Origin: Oscillospiraceae bacterium
GTDB lineage: Bacteria; Bacillota; Clostridia; Oscillospirales; Ruminococcaceae
DNA length: 64,000 nt
NCBI GenBank assembly: GCA_018110825.1
Contig: JAGBCL010000117.1
Location: 62,001 to 126,000, forward strand
Direction: 5' to 3'
Position 1 is the stretch's first letter; each line of letters opens with the position of its first letter. Position numbers and translations under genes: made by a program. This document shows, piece by piece, positions 9,701-18,679 of the stretch. The notes under the pieces were generated by a model. It did no database searches, was not told the DNA's origin, and was given only the letters and a program-made list of their open reading frames with translations.

Positions 9701-12700
9701 ATGGAAATAGACGGTATTACCGTTGATATAAATCCTATTCGTGCAGAAGAAAGCGGAACACTTGAAAATTATCTGCCTACTGTAGAACAGTATCTTGCTG
9801 AAAAAAGAGCCATTTCAAGCCAACAGGAAATATCTGAACCTATAAATGTTCATTCAGAAAAAACTGAGGGGCAGGAAATGGCAAGTTCTTTCGATATTCC
9901 CACTATTGACGAAAGTCTTAGAAATGATTTCCGTTCCGGCAAGCTTACATTTGAAGATGTTGCAAATGAGCTTAGCAATGCTAATCTCATTCCTCACGCA
10001 AATGATTATAGCCGTACTGCCGAAATACTCGGAAAAGATGCAATAGTATCCCAGCTTGACAGTACACTTGATAAGTATTATATCAATAAGGATACAGAAA
10101 GATTAACTCAGGTATCGTTCAATCCCGACAGCTCTGAGGGCGGTCAGCTCGTTTACATTGATATTGATTTCGATATGCTCCGTGAAGCATTGGAAAGTGA
10201 TAGTCCTGCCGATTATATTTATTCAAACGGAAAAACGTCATTTACCGATATTACTGACGAACAGTTTATCTATGATGCAGCAGAGTTCCTTGCAAACAAT
10301 GAAGCTTTCAATAACAGGGATAATTCTGTTATTGATGAAATCAGCAAGCTTGTAAATTCTGTAGAAAACGCACAAAGCATAGAAGCTCATCAGAATGACA
10401 GTATTGGTGATAATGACGGTAGCACATATTCTATTTATCAATTCAAGGAAGGCGAAGATTTTCATTATCATCGTTTTTCAAACTCTGAAACTCTTGAAAA
10501 AATGGGTTATTCCCCTAATGTTGCTGATTATGAGCTGAAATACACAGGCAATTTATCCGATATATCAGGTTCAAACAAGCTTGAAGGAATTTATTATATG
10601 TTCAATATGGAACGTCCTGCGGACTTCACAGGTCATTCCCTTTCTGTAAGCGATATTGTGGTTATTGAAGAACACGGAGAAAAAACAGCACATTTTGTTG
10701 ATTCAGCAGGATATACGGAAATGCCTGAATTTTTCAATGAAAGAGCATTGGAAAATGAAAAGCCTGAACAGCAGTATAATAACAGCATATCAAATCTCAA
10801 TCAGCTTAAAAAGGCATTGCAGAAAGGCTCTGAATTTGATATTACTGACCACATTCGTCCTGAGTGTATCGGAGAACACAGAAAAGTAACATCAGTCAAT
10901 ACAGTTGGTTTCTACTCACAGCCTGTTGATGAATCGGGAGAGCTGACAGGCAAAGAAACATATATGGAATGGAGCAAAGCTAAGAATTGGACTTTTGATA
11001 ACGGCATTTGCAGTTCCCGACTGGATAATGATGAGCTTGTAATGTCATTCAGAGTATACGAAGCTCAGCCTGAACAGGAATTAAGCAATATTGAGACAAG
11101 TATGGACGATTTTGTTACTGCACGAAATCTTGAAGCTGTTGAAAAGATTGAAGTCGGTGATGAAATAACGCTGAAAGATGATGTGTATATCGTAAAATCC
11201 ATAAACGGCGATTTTATGATGAGTGCAGAGAAAAAGAATATTGATGATAGCAATTTCAATGAATCAATAAAATCCTTTATCGGTGACTGGAAGAAACAGC
11301 TTGTCGATGAAGCCGAAAATACTCCTATTTTTGTAATTAAGCCTGACGTTGCAAAGGCACTTGAAGAAAATGCAAGAGCTGAGAGCGAAACAAAGGCTGT
11401 CCGCACGGCTGACGATATAGAAATTGGTGATAAATACAACTACAAAGACAGAGAATACACGGTTGTTTCTATGCAGGGTGTGTATCCTGACGATGTTGGA
11501 ATATCATACGATGAAAAGCTCTCAAACGGTACAACATACGCTGTGACAGAGAATGTAAACAAGCAGAAGCTTGAAAGAGAGGGTGTATATCTCGGCAAAA
11601 GCAATGAACTTGCACAGGAAAGTAAAGCTATTGAATATTCGGAAGTCACAAGAAGTATGTATCATACAGATAATCCCGATGTTTTAAAAATCAAAGGCAG
11701 AGGAAGTCTTGCAAAAATAGATATTACTCCTACAGAAGAACTTTGGAACAGGCTTGCAGAAAAAGGCATTGTTCGGACCGATGAAAGCGTGGACAGAATT
11801 ATATTCAATACCGATAGTCAGAATTGGAATAAGCTTGTTATCCCTGACAAATGGGGAAATATGACGAACAACATTGATATTGACAAGGTGTTCACAGAAA
11901 ATGAAGTCCGTATAGCGAAAAGCGTTGCCGATGATGTGATTTCTCCGACTGTAGAGGGCGATCAGCTCAGTATGTTCGATATGGAAAACAAACCATATCA
12001 AGTAGTTACATACGACAGAGACAGCGGAGCTGACGATAAACTGGAATATGCAACATTGCAAGAAGCAGAAAGTGCAGGAGAAGATTACATCGAGGACGGT
12101 TATGACGGATATGCGGTATATAATAAGGATACAAAAATAATCGAAACCTCCACTTTCTCATTCCCGGTTGAAAAAGTATTCTCGGAAGAAGTATTGAGAA
12201 AGAACGGATACATTGTAGATGAAATCAAAGCACCTACAGAAGAAGCTCCGAAAGTAACACTTCTTGACAATAATAGCTCTGTTGATGAGGTTGTTTCTGC
12301 TTTCGGACTTGACAAGGAACAATTCAAAGCTCTCCTTGATAAAAACAATTACAAGTTTGGACATATAGACATCATAAGATTAGAAAAGCTTGAAACAACT
12401 GTAGATATAGACAAAGCAAAAGGCTATTTTGAAGCTGTAGAGGGTTCGTATCTGTCAAATATCAAAATAAAGGCAGAAACACATAATTTCTTGTATGATT
12501 ATATAGAAAACAATGCTGTTGCTAACAGTCAGGAACTTGATAGAATTGCTGAGAATGAATACGTTGAAAACAAGCTTTCTGAAAAAGCACAGGAGCTTGA
12601 CCAAACTGTTCCTATTGCTCCCGACAAGGAAAAGCCAAAGAAAGACTATTTCAGAATTAACAATGACAATTTGGGCGAAGGCAGCAAGCGTGAAAAGTTC

Positions 12701-15700
12701 AATAATAACGTTGAAGCAATCAAAACTTTACTCAAAATTGATGAGGAAGAACGCTTGGCAACTCCTGAAGAACAGGAAATTATGTCAAAGTATGTAGGTT
12801 GGGGCGGTATTCAAGAAGCTTTCGACAACAGCAATGCTGATTGGAGAAACGAATACAACACACTTAAAGAGCTTCTTTCCGAGGAAGAATATGAAGCGGC
12901 TCGTTCAACTGTAAATGACGCATTTTATACTTCTCCTGTCATAACAAAGGCTATTTATGAAGGACTTTCCAACATCGGATTTGAGGGCGGTGAAATCCTT
13001 GAGCCTGCGTTGGGTGTCGGTAACTTCTTCGGAACAATGCCTGACAAGATGAGAGAAAACAGTAATCTCGCAGGAGTTGAGATTGACAGTATTTCAGGAC
13101 GTATCGCACAGAAACTTTACCCCGAAGCGAATATTGCTGTAAATGGCTATGAAAAAGTTGACCTCAGTAAAGGCTCTTTTGACCTTGCTATAGGTAATGT
13201 TCCGTTCGGAAATTACGGTGTAAACGATAATAAGAAAGCTTATAAAGGATTACTCATACACGATTATTTCTTTGCAAAATCGCTTGATAACATTCGTTCA
13301 GGCGGTATAGTTGCTTTTGTAACATCAACAGGAACACTTGATAAAGAAGATACAAAGGTTCGCCAAATGCTTGCACAAAAGGCGGAGCTTATGGGAGCTG
13401 TAAGACTGCCGAACAATGCTTTTCAGAAAAATGCAGGAACAGCAACATCGACAGATATTATTTTTCTTAAAAAGCGTGATAAATTACTTAATCTCAGCGA
13501 AATGTCAAGGGATAAATCTTGTGATTGGGTGCATACAAAGGAAAATGCTGACGGATTCAAGATAAACAGCTATTTTGCTGACAATCCCGATATGATACTC
13601 GGTAATCTGTCTGACAAGGGCAGATTTGGAACTATTATTTGTACTCCTATCCCTAACGCTGACCTCGGAAAACAGCTTCACGAAGCAATGAAGAATATCA
13701 AGGGAGAATATACTCCGCTTGAATTTCAGTCTGAGCTTGATGAAAAGGCTGTTGATAACTTCCTTGAAGCTACTCCCGATGTAGAAAACCTCACATATAC
13801 GGTTGTTGATGATAAACTGTATTACCGTGTGGAAGATAACCTCGTACCTTTGAAAGAAAGCGAACAGCACGGTGTAATAGCTGAAAGAAGAAAAGGTATG
13901 CTCAGCATTGCAGGAACTGTCAGAGAGCTTTTACAAGCACAGGTTGAAGATAGACCTGATTCGGAAATCAAGGCTCTGCAAGCTGAAATGAACAGCAAGT
14001 ATGATAAATATGTAAAGAAATTTGGTCGTATAAATCCTATTGAAGTACCTAATGAAAAGTCAAAAAGCGGTGTTTCAAGAAAATCTGCAAACAGCAATGC
14101 TTTCAAAAATGATGTAAGACTTCCTTTGCTCCAGTCCCTTGAAAAAATGAAGGACGGTCAGTTCATCGGAAAGTCCGAAATATTTACAGAAAGAACTATC
14201 AGACCTCGTAAGGTTGCAGAACACGTTGAAACAGCACACGAAGCATTGATTCTGTCCGTATCCGAAAAGGGTAAAATTGACTTTAATTATATGGAACAGC
14301 TTACAGGCTTTGACAGAAACAAGATTATAGACGATTTACACGGTGACATTTACCCTGTTCCTGAGCTGTCTACAGAAGATAATACGGTATATCAGACTAA
14401 AGATGAATATCTGTCGGGAAATATCTATAAGAAGATTGCAGAAGCAGAAGCGAAAGTTGCTGAAAATCCTGCATATATGGAAAATGTTGCGGCACTCAAA
14501 GAAGTAATACCAACACCTTTGAAAGCAACGGAAATTGATATGCAGCTTGGTATGTCTTGGATAGATCCGAAAATAATTCAGCAGTTTATGTATGAAACTT
14601 TTGAAACACCTGACCGTTTCAAAGAATACGATAGCAGCATTGCACAGAAAAATCCGTCCGCTATAACTGTTGACTTCTTGAGTGCAGGTAATGGAGTATG
14701 GAATATTGATAATGCAAAGATTGATAATTCTGTAAAGGCTACAAAGGTTTTCGGAACAAAAGACCTTAATGCGTATCAAATCCTTGAAAAGCTCCTGAAC
14801 AGCAAATCCATAACAATTACTGAAACATACAAGGACAATGAGGGAAAAACAAAAACAAAGCTCCTTGAAAATGAAACAAGAGCTGCTGAGGACAAGGCAA
14901 AGAAGATAGGTGAAGAATTTAAAAAGTGGATTTTTGCAGATCCCGAAAGACGAAACAAACTGGTATCAACATATAATGAGAAGTTTAATTGTATTCGTCC
15001 TCGTGAATATGACGGAAGTAATCTTAATTTCTTTGGCTCTAATCCCGAAATAACATTAAAACCTCATCAGAAAAATGCTGTTGCACACGCACTTTTCGGC
15101 GGCAATACGCTGTTTGCACATCAGGTAGGTGCCGGAAAGACCTTTGAAATGATTGCAACTGCTATGGAGGGAAAAAGGCTCGGACTTCATAACAAATCAA
15201 TGTTTGTTGTTCCAAAACACCTTACAGAACAGATTGGTGCAGACTTTATGAAGCTGTATCCAAATGCAAATATTCTTGTGGCTAAATCTGACGATTTCAC
15301 ACCTCAGAAACGCAGACAAATGTGTGCAAGAATAGCAACAGGAAATTTCGATGCTGTTATTATCGGACATTCTCAGCTTATAAAAATACCGTTATCACCA
15401 AAAAGAGAAGCAGACTTTATACGTAATCAGATTGCAGAAACATCGGCGGCTCTTGAAGCGGCACGGGAAACAGACAGCAAGAGTTATACAGTTAAAGAGC
15501 TTGAACAAATGAAGAAAAAGCTCCGTGAACGTCTTGAAAAACTTACTAATGGAACAGTCAAGGATAACGCTGTAACATTTGAGGAGCTTGGTGTAGATAA
15601 GATTTTCATTGATGAAGCTCACGAATTTAAAAACCTCTTTATTTCGACAAAAATGGAAAATGTATCGGGACTTTCCACAAATGCAAATGTGCAGAAAACA

Positions 15701-17929
15701 GCAGATTTGTATATGAAGTGTCAGTACCTCGATGAATTAACAGGCAGTAAAGGTATTGTTTTCAGTACGGGAACTCCCGTGACTAATGCTCTTTCTGAAA
15801 TGTTCACGACAATGAAGTATTTGCAGTCTGATTTGCTGAAAGAAACAGGACTTGACAGCTTCGATTCGTGGGCAGGTACTTTTACAACAAAGTCAACTGA
15901 GCTTGAAATTTCTCCGAGCGGTAGCGATTGGAGAAACAAAACTCGTCTTAAATTTGTTAATGTTCCTGAACTGATTACTATGTTTAAAGAATGTGCGGAT
16001 ATAAAAATGGCTGAACAACTGAATCTTGATGTGCCTGAATGTGAAAAGCATATTGTTTCAGTAGAGCCGACAGAAGCACAAAAGGCAGTTGTAAATTCAC
16101 TTGCAGAACGTGCGGAACGCATAAGCTCAGGAGCAGTAAACAGAACTGAAGATAATATGCTTGTTGTAACTGGTGACGGAAGAAAGTTAGGACTTGATCA
16201 ACGTTTGTATGACCTTAATTTGCCCGATGAACCGCAAACAAAGCTTAACAGTTGTATTCAGAATGTATATGATATATGGAATGATAATGCTGATAAGAAA
16301 TCGACACAGCTTATTTTCTGTGATTTAGGTGTACCTCAGTCAAAGGAAGATTTGAAGAAAAACGGTAAGCGTTTTGACGTTTATGCTGACATTCGTGATA
16401 AGCTCATTGAAAAGGGTGTACCTGAAAAGGAAATTGCATTTATACACGATTTCGATTCAGATGCAGAAAAAGCCAAATTATTTGCAAAGGTCAGAAGCGG
16501 AGATGTTCGTGTTTTGATTGGTTCGACACAGAAAATGGGTGCAGGAACTAATGTACAAGACAAACTCATTGCGTTGCACGACCTTGATTGTCCGTGGAGA
16601 CCGTCAGACCTTACACAACGATTAGGACGAATGGTAAGACAGGGCAATGAGAATGAAAAGGTTGATAATTACCGTTATGTAACAAAAGGAACTTTTGATG
16701 CTTATCTTTACCAAATGGTTGAGAAAAAGCAGAAAACCATATCTCAGATATTCAATTCAAAAAAGCTTGCTCGTTCTTATGATGATATTGACGATATGGC
16801 TGTTGACCTTATGCAAGTTAAAATGGCGGCTGTTGGTGATGAGCGTGTAAGAAGGCAAATGGAGCTTCACGAAGAAGTCCGCAGACTGAAAGGCTTGAAG
16901 AAAACCTATCTTGATGCAAAATATGAAATTGAGGACAATATTCAGAGATTGCCGAACAAGATAGCAAATACAGAAAAGACCATTGAAAATATTGCGGCAG
17001 ATATAAAAACTATAAAAGAATATACAGCTCCAAAGGACATTGACGGAAATGAAATGTTTGAAATGAAAATAGATTACACTATTTTTAATGACAAAAAAGA
17101 AGCGGCAGAAGCCTTAAAATTAGAAATGGCACGAGCTGCTATGGGAAATCCTAATAAAGTGGTAGAAGTTGCAGAATACAAAGGATTTAAGATCGGTGTT
17201 TCTTATGATTCATTTACAAAAACACAAAAAGGCTATTTAAAAGGTGAAAACACTTATTCATTTGAGTTCGGTAACAGCGAAATCGGAAATATAACACGAA
17301 TTGAAAATGCTATATCTGCTGTTCCTGCACGAATGGACGTTGTTTGCAATGAGCTTGAACGTCTCAAAGAAGAACTTGCTGACAACAAAAAGGAAGTAAA
17401 TCTTCCTTTTGAACACGAAGAAGAACTTGTAGAAACACAAAAAGAACTTGACAGAATAACCGATGAAATCAATGCAGATAAGGTGAACGGTAAAATTGCA
17501 CCTGAACAGCCTGAAAGCACAGAAAAATCTGAGGAGCAGTCTAAAAACCTTAATTTGAAGTGGCAGCAGAACGGCAAGGAAATGCACCTTGCATATAATG
17601 CTGACGAAAATACAGTAATTGCTTATTCAAACGGAAAAGAAGAAGGAAGGTGTTCGCCTAATGAGCTGACGGTTACAAAAATCGAAGCGAATGAGCAGAA
17701 AAACTATCCTGCTGATATTAACAACTGCGTAAAATCACTTAATATCGCCTTTAGCAGTAACACAGCAAGATATGTTTCCGACTTTGCCGACAAGGTAAAA
17801 AATGCTGAAAAGGAAAATTCAAGAAGCGAAAAACCTCTTTTCTCAAGAGAAAAGATTATGAGTGATGAATTTAAACCTACATCAGAGAAAGACAAAGAAA
17901 AACCGCCTACACAGAATTTAGGCGATTAA
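6725..17929 (+). CDS. Giant polyvalent protein: nucleotidyltransferase-like, N6-methylase, SNF2 helicase
   Basis: A 3,734-residue protein of the type carried by large Clostridia conjugative elements. Residues ~200-370 are an Arg/Glu/Gly-rich, probably disordered stretch. A nucleotidyltransferase-like motif follows: G956-S957 and D968xD970. After more polyvalent segments comes an adenine methylase: motif I EPALGVGNF at 2093-2101 and a motif-IV-like NVPFG at 2158-2162 (usual form NPPF). The helicase has Walker A GAGKT at 2802-2806, DEAH at 2963-2966 and motif VI QRLGRMVRQG from 3298. The C-terminus has coiled coils and the shared PLFSREKIMSDEFKP tail. Fused methylase-helicase proteins such as phage P1 DarB protect incoming DNA from restriction, so an anti-restriction role in the recipient is plausible (inference). 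GGAGG precedes the ATG. Confidence 0.88.
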   Translation: MPNDKIFETQLLYEAEISNVKESAEKWKDFLDFSAQLQISKNQNEYEFSSKLLIHAKNPNATDCRTFNEWKSDNGNHVKFNETGLPVLSRNSRGNKGVAYLFDTTQTAIPKEPERFMLSEESKATLKNVIDYTISALSESPAFSDEQRKIFLETADYKLCKQYGIETNESISRFSGIENLSVKDIAEIGIALNKCNQEVLTAIERNDINVYERDGRELENGRTELHGRESRGMDLGGGISQTRQEVQVRHGLESVVQAESGERNIRTDSRTSEAEADSSNGQVRKSETELHMADTLLSRSDNAERGRNEALRGNERESYGSDSGERGEEESFSGISEDNGRRTVSADVTGDTDVHGRSGGGNTSRDGLRNINDETAEPEKVSAIFDENIYIQSFDYADKNGEIDKFLLSHNENMRCLWDIKATAEIYYETDKLDDFLNDMTEKHGTDRLLYVLSRNIQQDGSRFSPEAVEIANNFEFFDIGSVHSFSHMYVTDINPSAIDSMVIKLNAMKQPLEKTVESIEYTEKEMDFLNNDISAFMAKSVLSWDEIEDLSYRFYEDGYIDRFKPSEKAMYGNGLEEPELYEIAHRMHNGEDVRAELAKALLGNQTTFSPTYDDSYTVKHGDESLTVRYGNAEKEISYETIGTAFFSLIEKEYNDITLERSIDELKAVLPDTSDEKAKELITAFDEHRMDGWKDNGIKQTRIKKALYDILDDDELTEKAFAAIADMRYNFKVEVEQKLPDSLEFQFGESGSDDSWFTESGLLYDFVENNPNPSFALSNAIIEYLDEKQHFEREIDGLNAGWYKKTKFDISAVIDGESFHYEGRFDIGDGKGTGGGSLIDHIRDFNEGALNSESYPYNNDKAKSNLNRTLDIFVPFLEAHSELTAEETKLLNEYKAAHPIEENTTVYDFKRKTEALFNTINGYRPEDIENAVRDYVSETFSDNDVNALIGRIAVSGSRSRRMEHENSDIDVVIEVSSELKEDALFNLLNEDGMEIDGITVDINPIRAEESGTLENYLPTVEQYLAEKRAISSQQEISEPINVHSEKTEGQEMASSFDIPTIDESLRNDFRSGKLTFEDVANELSNANLIPHANDYSRTAEILGKDAIVSQLDSTLDKYYINKDTERLTQVSFNPDSSEGGQLVYIDIDFDMLREALESDSPADYIYSNGKTSFTDITDEQFIYDAAEFLANNEAFNNRDNSVIDEISKLVNSVENAQSIEAHQNDSIGDNDGSTYSIYQFKEGEDFHYHRFSNSETLEKMGYSPNVADYELKYTGNLSDISGSNKLEGIYYMFNMERPADFTGHSLSVSDIVVIEEHGEKTAHFVDSAGYTEMPEFFNERALENEKPEQQYNNSISNLNQLKKALQKGSEFDITDHIRPECIGEHRKVTSVNTVGFYSQPVDESGELTGKETYMEWSKAKNWTFDNGICSSRLDNDELVMSFRVYEAQPEQELSNIETSMDDFVTARNLEAVEKIEVGDEITLKDDVYIVKSINGDFMMSAEKKNIDDSNFNESIKSFIGDWKKQLVDEAENTPIFVIKPDVAKALEENARAESETKAVRTADDIEIGDKYNYKDREYTVVSMQGVYPDDVGISYDEKLSNGTTYAVTENVNKQKLEREGVYLGKSNELAQESKAIEYSEVTRSMYHTDNPDVLKIKGRGSLAKIDITPTEELWNRLAEKGIVRTDESVDRIIFNTDSQNWNKLVIPDKWGNMTNNIDIDKVFTENEVRIAKSVADDVISPTVEGDQLSMFDMENKPYQVVTYDRDSGADDKLEYATLQEAESAGEDYIEDGYDGYAVYNKDTKIIETSTFSFPVEKVFSEEVLRKNGYIVDEIKAPTEEAPKVTLLDNNSSVDEVVSAFGLDKEQFKALLDKNNYKFGHIDIIRLEKLETTVDIDKAKGYFEAVEGSYLSNIKIKAETHNFLYDYIENNAVANSQELDRIAENEYVENKLSEKAQELDQTVPIAPDKEKPKKDYFRINNDNLGEGSKREKFNNNVEAIKTLLKIDEEERLATPEEQEIMSKYVGWGGIQEAFDNSNADWRNEYNTLKELLSEEEYEAARSTVNDAFYTSPVITKAIYEGLSNIGFEGGEILEPALGVGNFFGTMPDKMRENSNLAGVEIDSISGRIAQKLYPEANIAVNGYEKVDLSKGSFDLAIGNVPFGNYGVNDNKKAYKGLLIHDYFFAKSLDNIRSGGIVAFVTSTGTLDKEDTKVRQMLAQKAELMGAVRLPNNAFQKNAGTATSTDIIFLKKRDKLLNLSEMSRDKSCDWVHTKENADGFKINSYFADNPDMILGNLSDKGRFGTIICTPIPNADLGKQLHEAMKNIKGEYTPLEFQSELDEKAVDNFLEATPDVENLTYTVVDDKLYYRVEDNLVPLKESEQHGVIAERRKGMLSIAGTVRELLQAQVEDRPDSEIKALQAEMNSKYDKYVKKFGRINPIEVPNEKSKSGVSRKSANSNAFKNDVRLPLLQSLEKMKDGQFIGKSEIFTERTIRPRKVAEHVETAHEALILSVSEKGKIDFNYMEQLTGFDRNKIIDDLHGDIYPVPELSTEDNTVYQTKDEYLSGNIYKKIAEAEAKVAENPAYMENVAALKEVIPTPLKATEIDMQLGMSWIDPKIIQQFMYETFETPDRFKEYDSSIAQKNPSAITVDFLSAGNGVWNIDNAKIDNSVKATKVFGTKDLNAYQILEKLLNSKSITITETYKDNEGKTKTKLLENETRAAEDKAKKIGEEFKKWIFADPERRNKLVSTYNEKFNCIRPREYDGSNLNFFGSNPEITLKPHQKNAVAHALFGGNTLFAHQVGAGKTFEMIATAMEGKRLGLHNKSMFVVPKHLTEQIGADFMKLYPNANILVAKSDDFTPQKRRQMCARIATGNFDAVIIGHSQLIKIPLSPKREADFIRNQIAETSAALEAARETDSKSYTVKELEQMKKKLRERLEKLTNGTVKDNAVTFEELGVDKIFIDEAHEFKNLFISTKMENVSGLSTNANVQKTADLYMKCQYLDELTGSKGIVFSTGTPVTNALSEMFTTMKYLQSDLLKETGLDSFDSWAGTFTTKSTELEISPSGSDWRNKTRLKFVNVPELITMFKECADIKMAEQLNLDVPECEKHIVSVEPTEAQKAVVNSLAERAERISSGAVNRTEDNMLVVTGDGRKLGLDQRLYDLNLPDEPQTKLNSCIQNVYDIWNDNADKKSTQLIFCDLGVPQSKEDLKKNGKRFDVYADIRDKLIEKGVPEKEIAFIHDFDSDAEKAKLFAKVRSGDVRVLIGSTQKMGAGTNVQDKLIALHDLDCPWRPSDLTQRLGRMVRQGNENEKVDNYRYVTKGTFDAYLYQMVEKKQKTISQIFNSKKLARSYDDIDDMAVDLMQVKMAAVGDERVRRQMELHEEVRRLKGLKKTYLDAKYEIEDNIQRLPNKIANTEKTIENIAADIKTIKEYTAPKDIDGNEMFEMKIDYTIFNDKKEAAEALKLEMARAAMGNPNKVVEVAEYKGFKIGVSYDSFTKTQKGYLKGENTYSFEFGNSEIGNITRIENAISAVPARMDVVCNELERLKEELADNKKEVNLPFEHEEELVETQKELDRITDEINADKVNGKIAPEQPESTEKSEEQSKNLNLKWQQNGKEMHLAYNADENTVIAYSNGKEEGRCSPNELTVTKIEANEQKNYPADINNCVKSLNIAFSSNTARYVSDFADKVKNAEKENSRSEKPLFSREKIMSDEFKPTSEKDKEKPPTQNLGD
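7350..7838 (+). CDS. TnpV-like protein nested out of frame in the giant gene
   Basis: A 162-residue frame overlaps the giant gene completely in another frame on the same strand. Unlike a random shadow it reads as a globular protein with many W, Y, H and M residues. Its C-terminal half resembles the transposon-encoded TnpV family: PKPTAAMGKYGSLR, then a helix with L..AIMLNGDVTKH, EEMNERVTDLI, and AEEEILPVTVY at the end (compare the family pattern GKYGR.R, LL.SGKL..HL, AEEI...LVY). GAAAGGA lies 9 bases before ATG 7350. The overlapped part of the giant protein is the low-complexity Arg/Glu/Gly stretch, which could tolerate a second reading frame. Family call from memory of the pattern; expression not shown. 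Confidence 0.55.
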   Translation: MFMRETDVNLKMEGQNYTDENHEEWIWVEEYRRHAKKYKYDTDWNLWCKLNQENGTYEPIVELPKPKPTAAMGKYGSLRLNFIWQTPCLVEAIMLNGDVTKHCEEMNERVTDLIQESVEKKKASAEYQKITEEGQYLPMLQAIQMYTAEAEEEILPVTVYAI

Positions 17930-17934
17930 GCTCC

Positions 17935-17975
17935 AGTCCCCGACTGCATTTAAGCAGTTGGGGACTTTTTTATTT
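17935..17975 (+). terminator. Intrinsic terminator after the giant gene
   Basis: Stem AGTCCCCGACTGC / GCAGTTGGGGACT (17935-17947 with 17954-17966), loop ATTTAA, then TTTTTATTT. Clear end of the element operon. Confidence 0.9.
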
Positions 17976-18025
17976 GCAATGAAACTGTAGGTGTGATAAA
18001 ATAAGATTATATTACCGATATAAAA

Positions 18026-18061
18026 ACAGTAAATTTTGTGAGAAGTGACAAAATTTGCTGT
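18026..18061. promoter_or_regulatory. 14-bp inverted repeat upstream of the sigma gene
   Basis: ACAGTAAATTTTGT (18026-18039) and ACAAAATTTGCTGT (18048-18061) pair perfectly apart from one G-T, with an 8-base loop, and are followed by AAAATAAATTTTT. It could be a leader attenuator or an operator controlling the sigma/anti-sigma operon. Confidence 0.55.
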
Positions 18062-18074
18062 AAAATAAATTTTT

Positions 18075-18090
18075 ATGAAAGAAATCGCCC
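18075..18090 (+). repeat. ATGAAAGAAAT block, copy 1 (sigma leader)
   Basis: ATGAAAGAAATCGCCC here, and ATGAAAGAAATACCC at 18,626-18,640, each stand about 40 bases before a ribosome site (sigma gene and anti-sigma gene). It could be a promoter element read by the sigma factor itself, or the start of tiny leader peptides beginning MKEI. Confidence 0.4.
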
Positions 18091-18126
18091 TTTTTGTGAC
18101 ATTGTATATAAAAGGAGTTTATGACA

Positions 18127-18594
18127 ATGTATGATGAAATAGTAAAGAAGTATTACGGCATAATTTATAATTACTGCCGACAAAGGCTGAATTTCAGCAA
18201 GACTGCTGCGGAAGATGTTACGCAAGAAGTATTCTTCATACTTTACAAGAAGCTGAACCGCTTGAAAATGAGCGAAAAAATAGGAATATGGCTGTTCAGG
18301 ACGGCTGACAATGAAATAAAGGCATACATAAGGAAAAATCCAAGCTATATTCCTATGGAAAATTGCCCTGAAGAAGCTCTTATGACTGACAGCACATTTC
18401 CGTCATTGGAGGACAGCGATTTCGACTGTCTTACCGATGAGGAAAAGCACCTTATTGAAGATTATTACTGCGGTATCAAATCTGATGTAGCAAAAGCACA
18501 TAATTTAACGCAAAATGCGTTGTATATTCGTATTCACAGAATAAAAGGCAAGCTTGCAAAGCAAGCAGTAAAAAACAACAAATTCAAAACGTAA
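18127..18594 (+). CDS. ECF-type RNA polymerase sigma factor
   Basis: A short sigma-70 family factor (155 aa) with only regions 2 and 4. Region 2: residues ~5-70 with YNYCRQRLN...AAEDVTQEVFFILYKKL, the usual core-binding and -10 recognition helices. Region 4: from ~105, LTDEEKHLIEDYYCGIKSDVAKAHNLTQNALYIRIHRIKGKL, a helix-turn-helix for the -35 element. GGAG ends 9 bases before ATG 18127 and only 3 before ATG 18121, so 18127 is preferred. The anti-sigma gene follows, so the factor is probably held inactive until a surface signal. Likely targets include the secreted-protein genes just downstream (inference). Confidence 0.88.
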   Translation: MYDEIVKKYYGIIYNYCRQRLNFSKTAAEDVTQEVFFILYKKLNRLKMSEKIGIWLFRTADNEIKAYIRKNPSYIPMENCPEEALMTDSTFPSLEDSDFDCLTDEEKHLIEDYYCGIKSDVAKAHNLTQNALYIRIHRIKGKLAKQAVKNNKFKT

Positions 18595-18625
18595 TGTTTG
18601 TGCAATCAGACAAATTTTTTCTTTG

Positions 18626-18640
18626 ATGAAAGAAATACCC
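18626..18640 (+). repeat. ATGAAAGAAAT block, copy 2 (anti-sigma leader)
   Basis: Second copy of the block described at 18,075-18,090, about 25 bases before the ribosome site of the anti-sigma gene. The surrounding TTTATATAACGAAGGAG also resembles the TGTATATAAAAGGAG of the first leader. Confidence 0.4.
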
Positions 18641-18679
18641 AGTTTTTAAACATTTATATAACGAAGGAGATTGAAAAAT

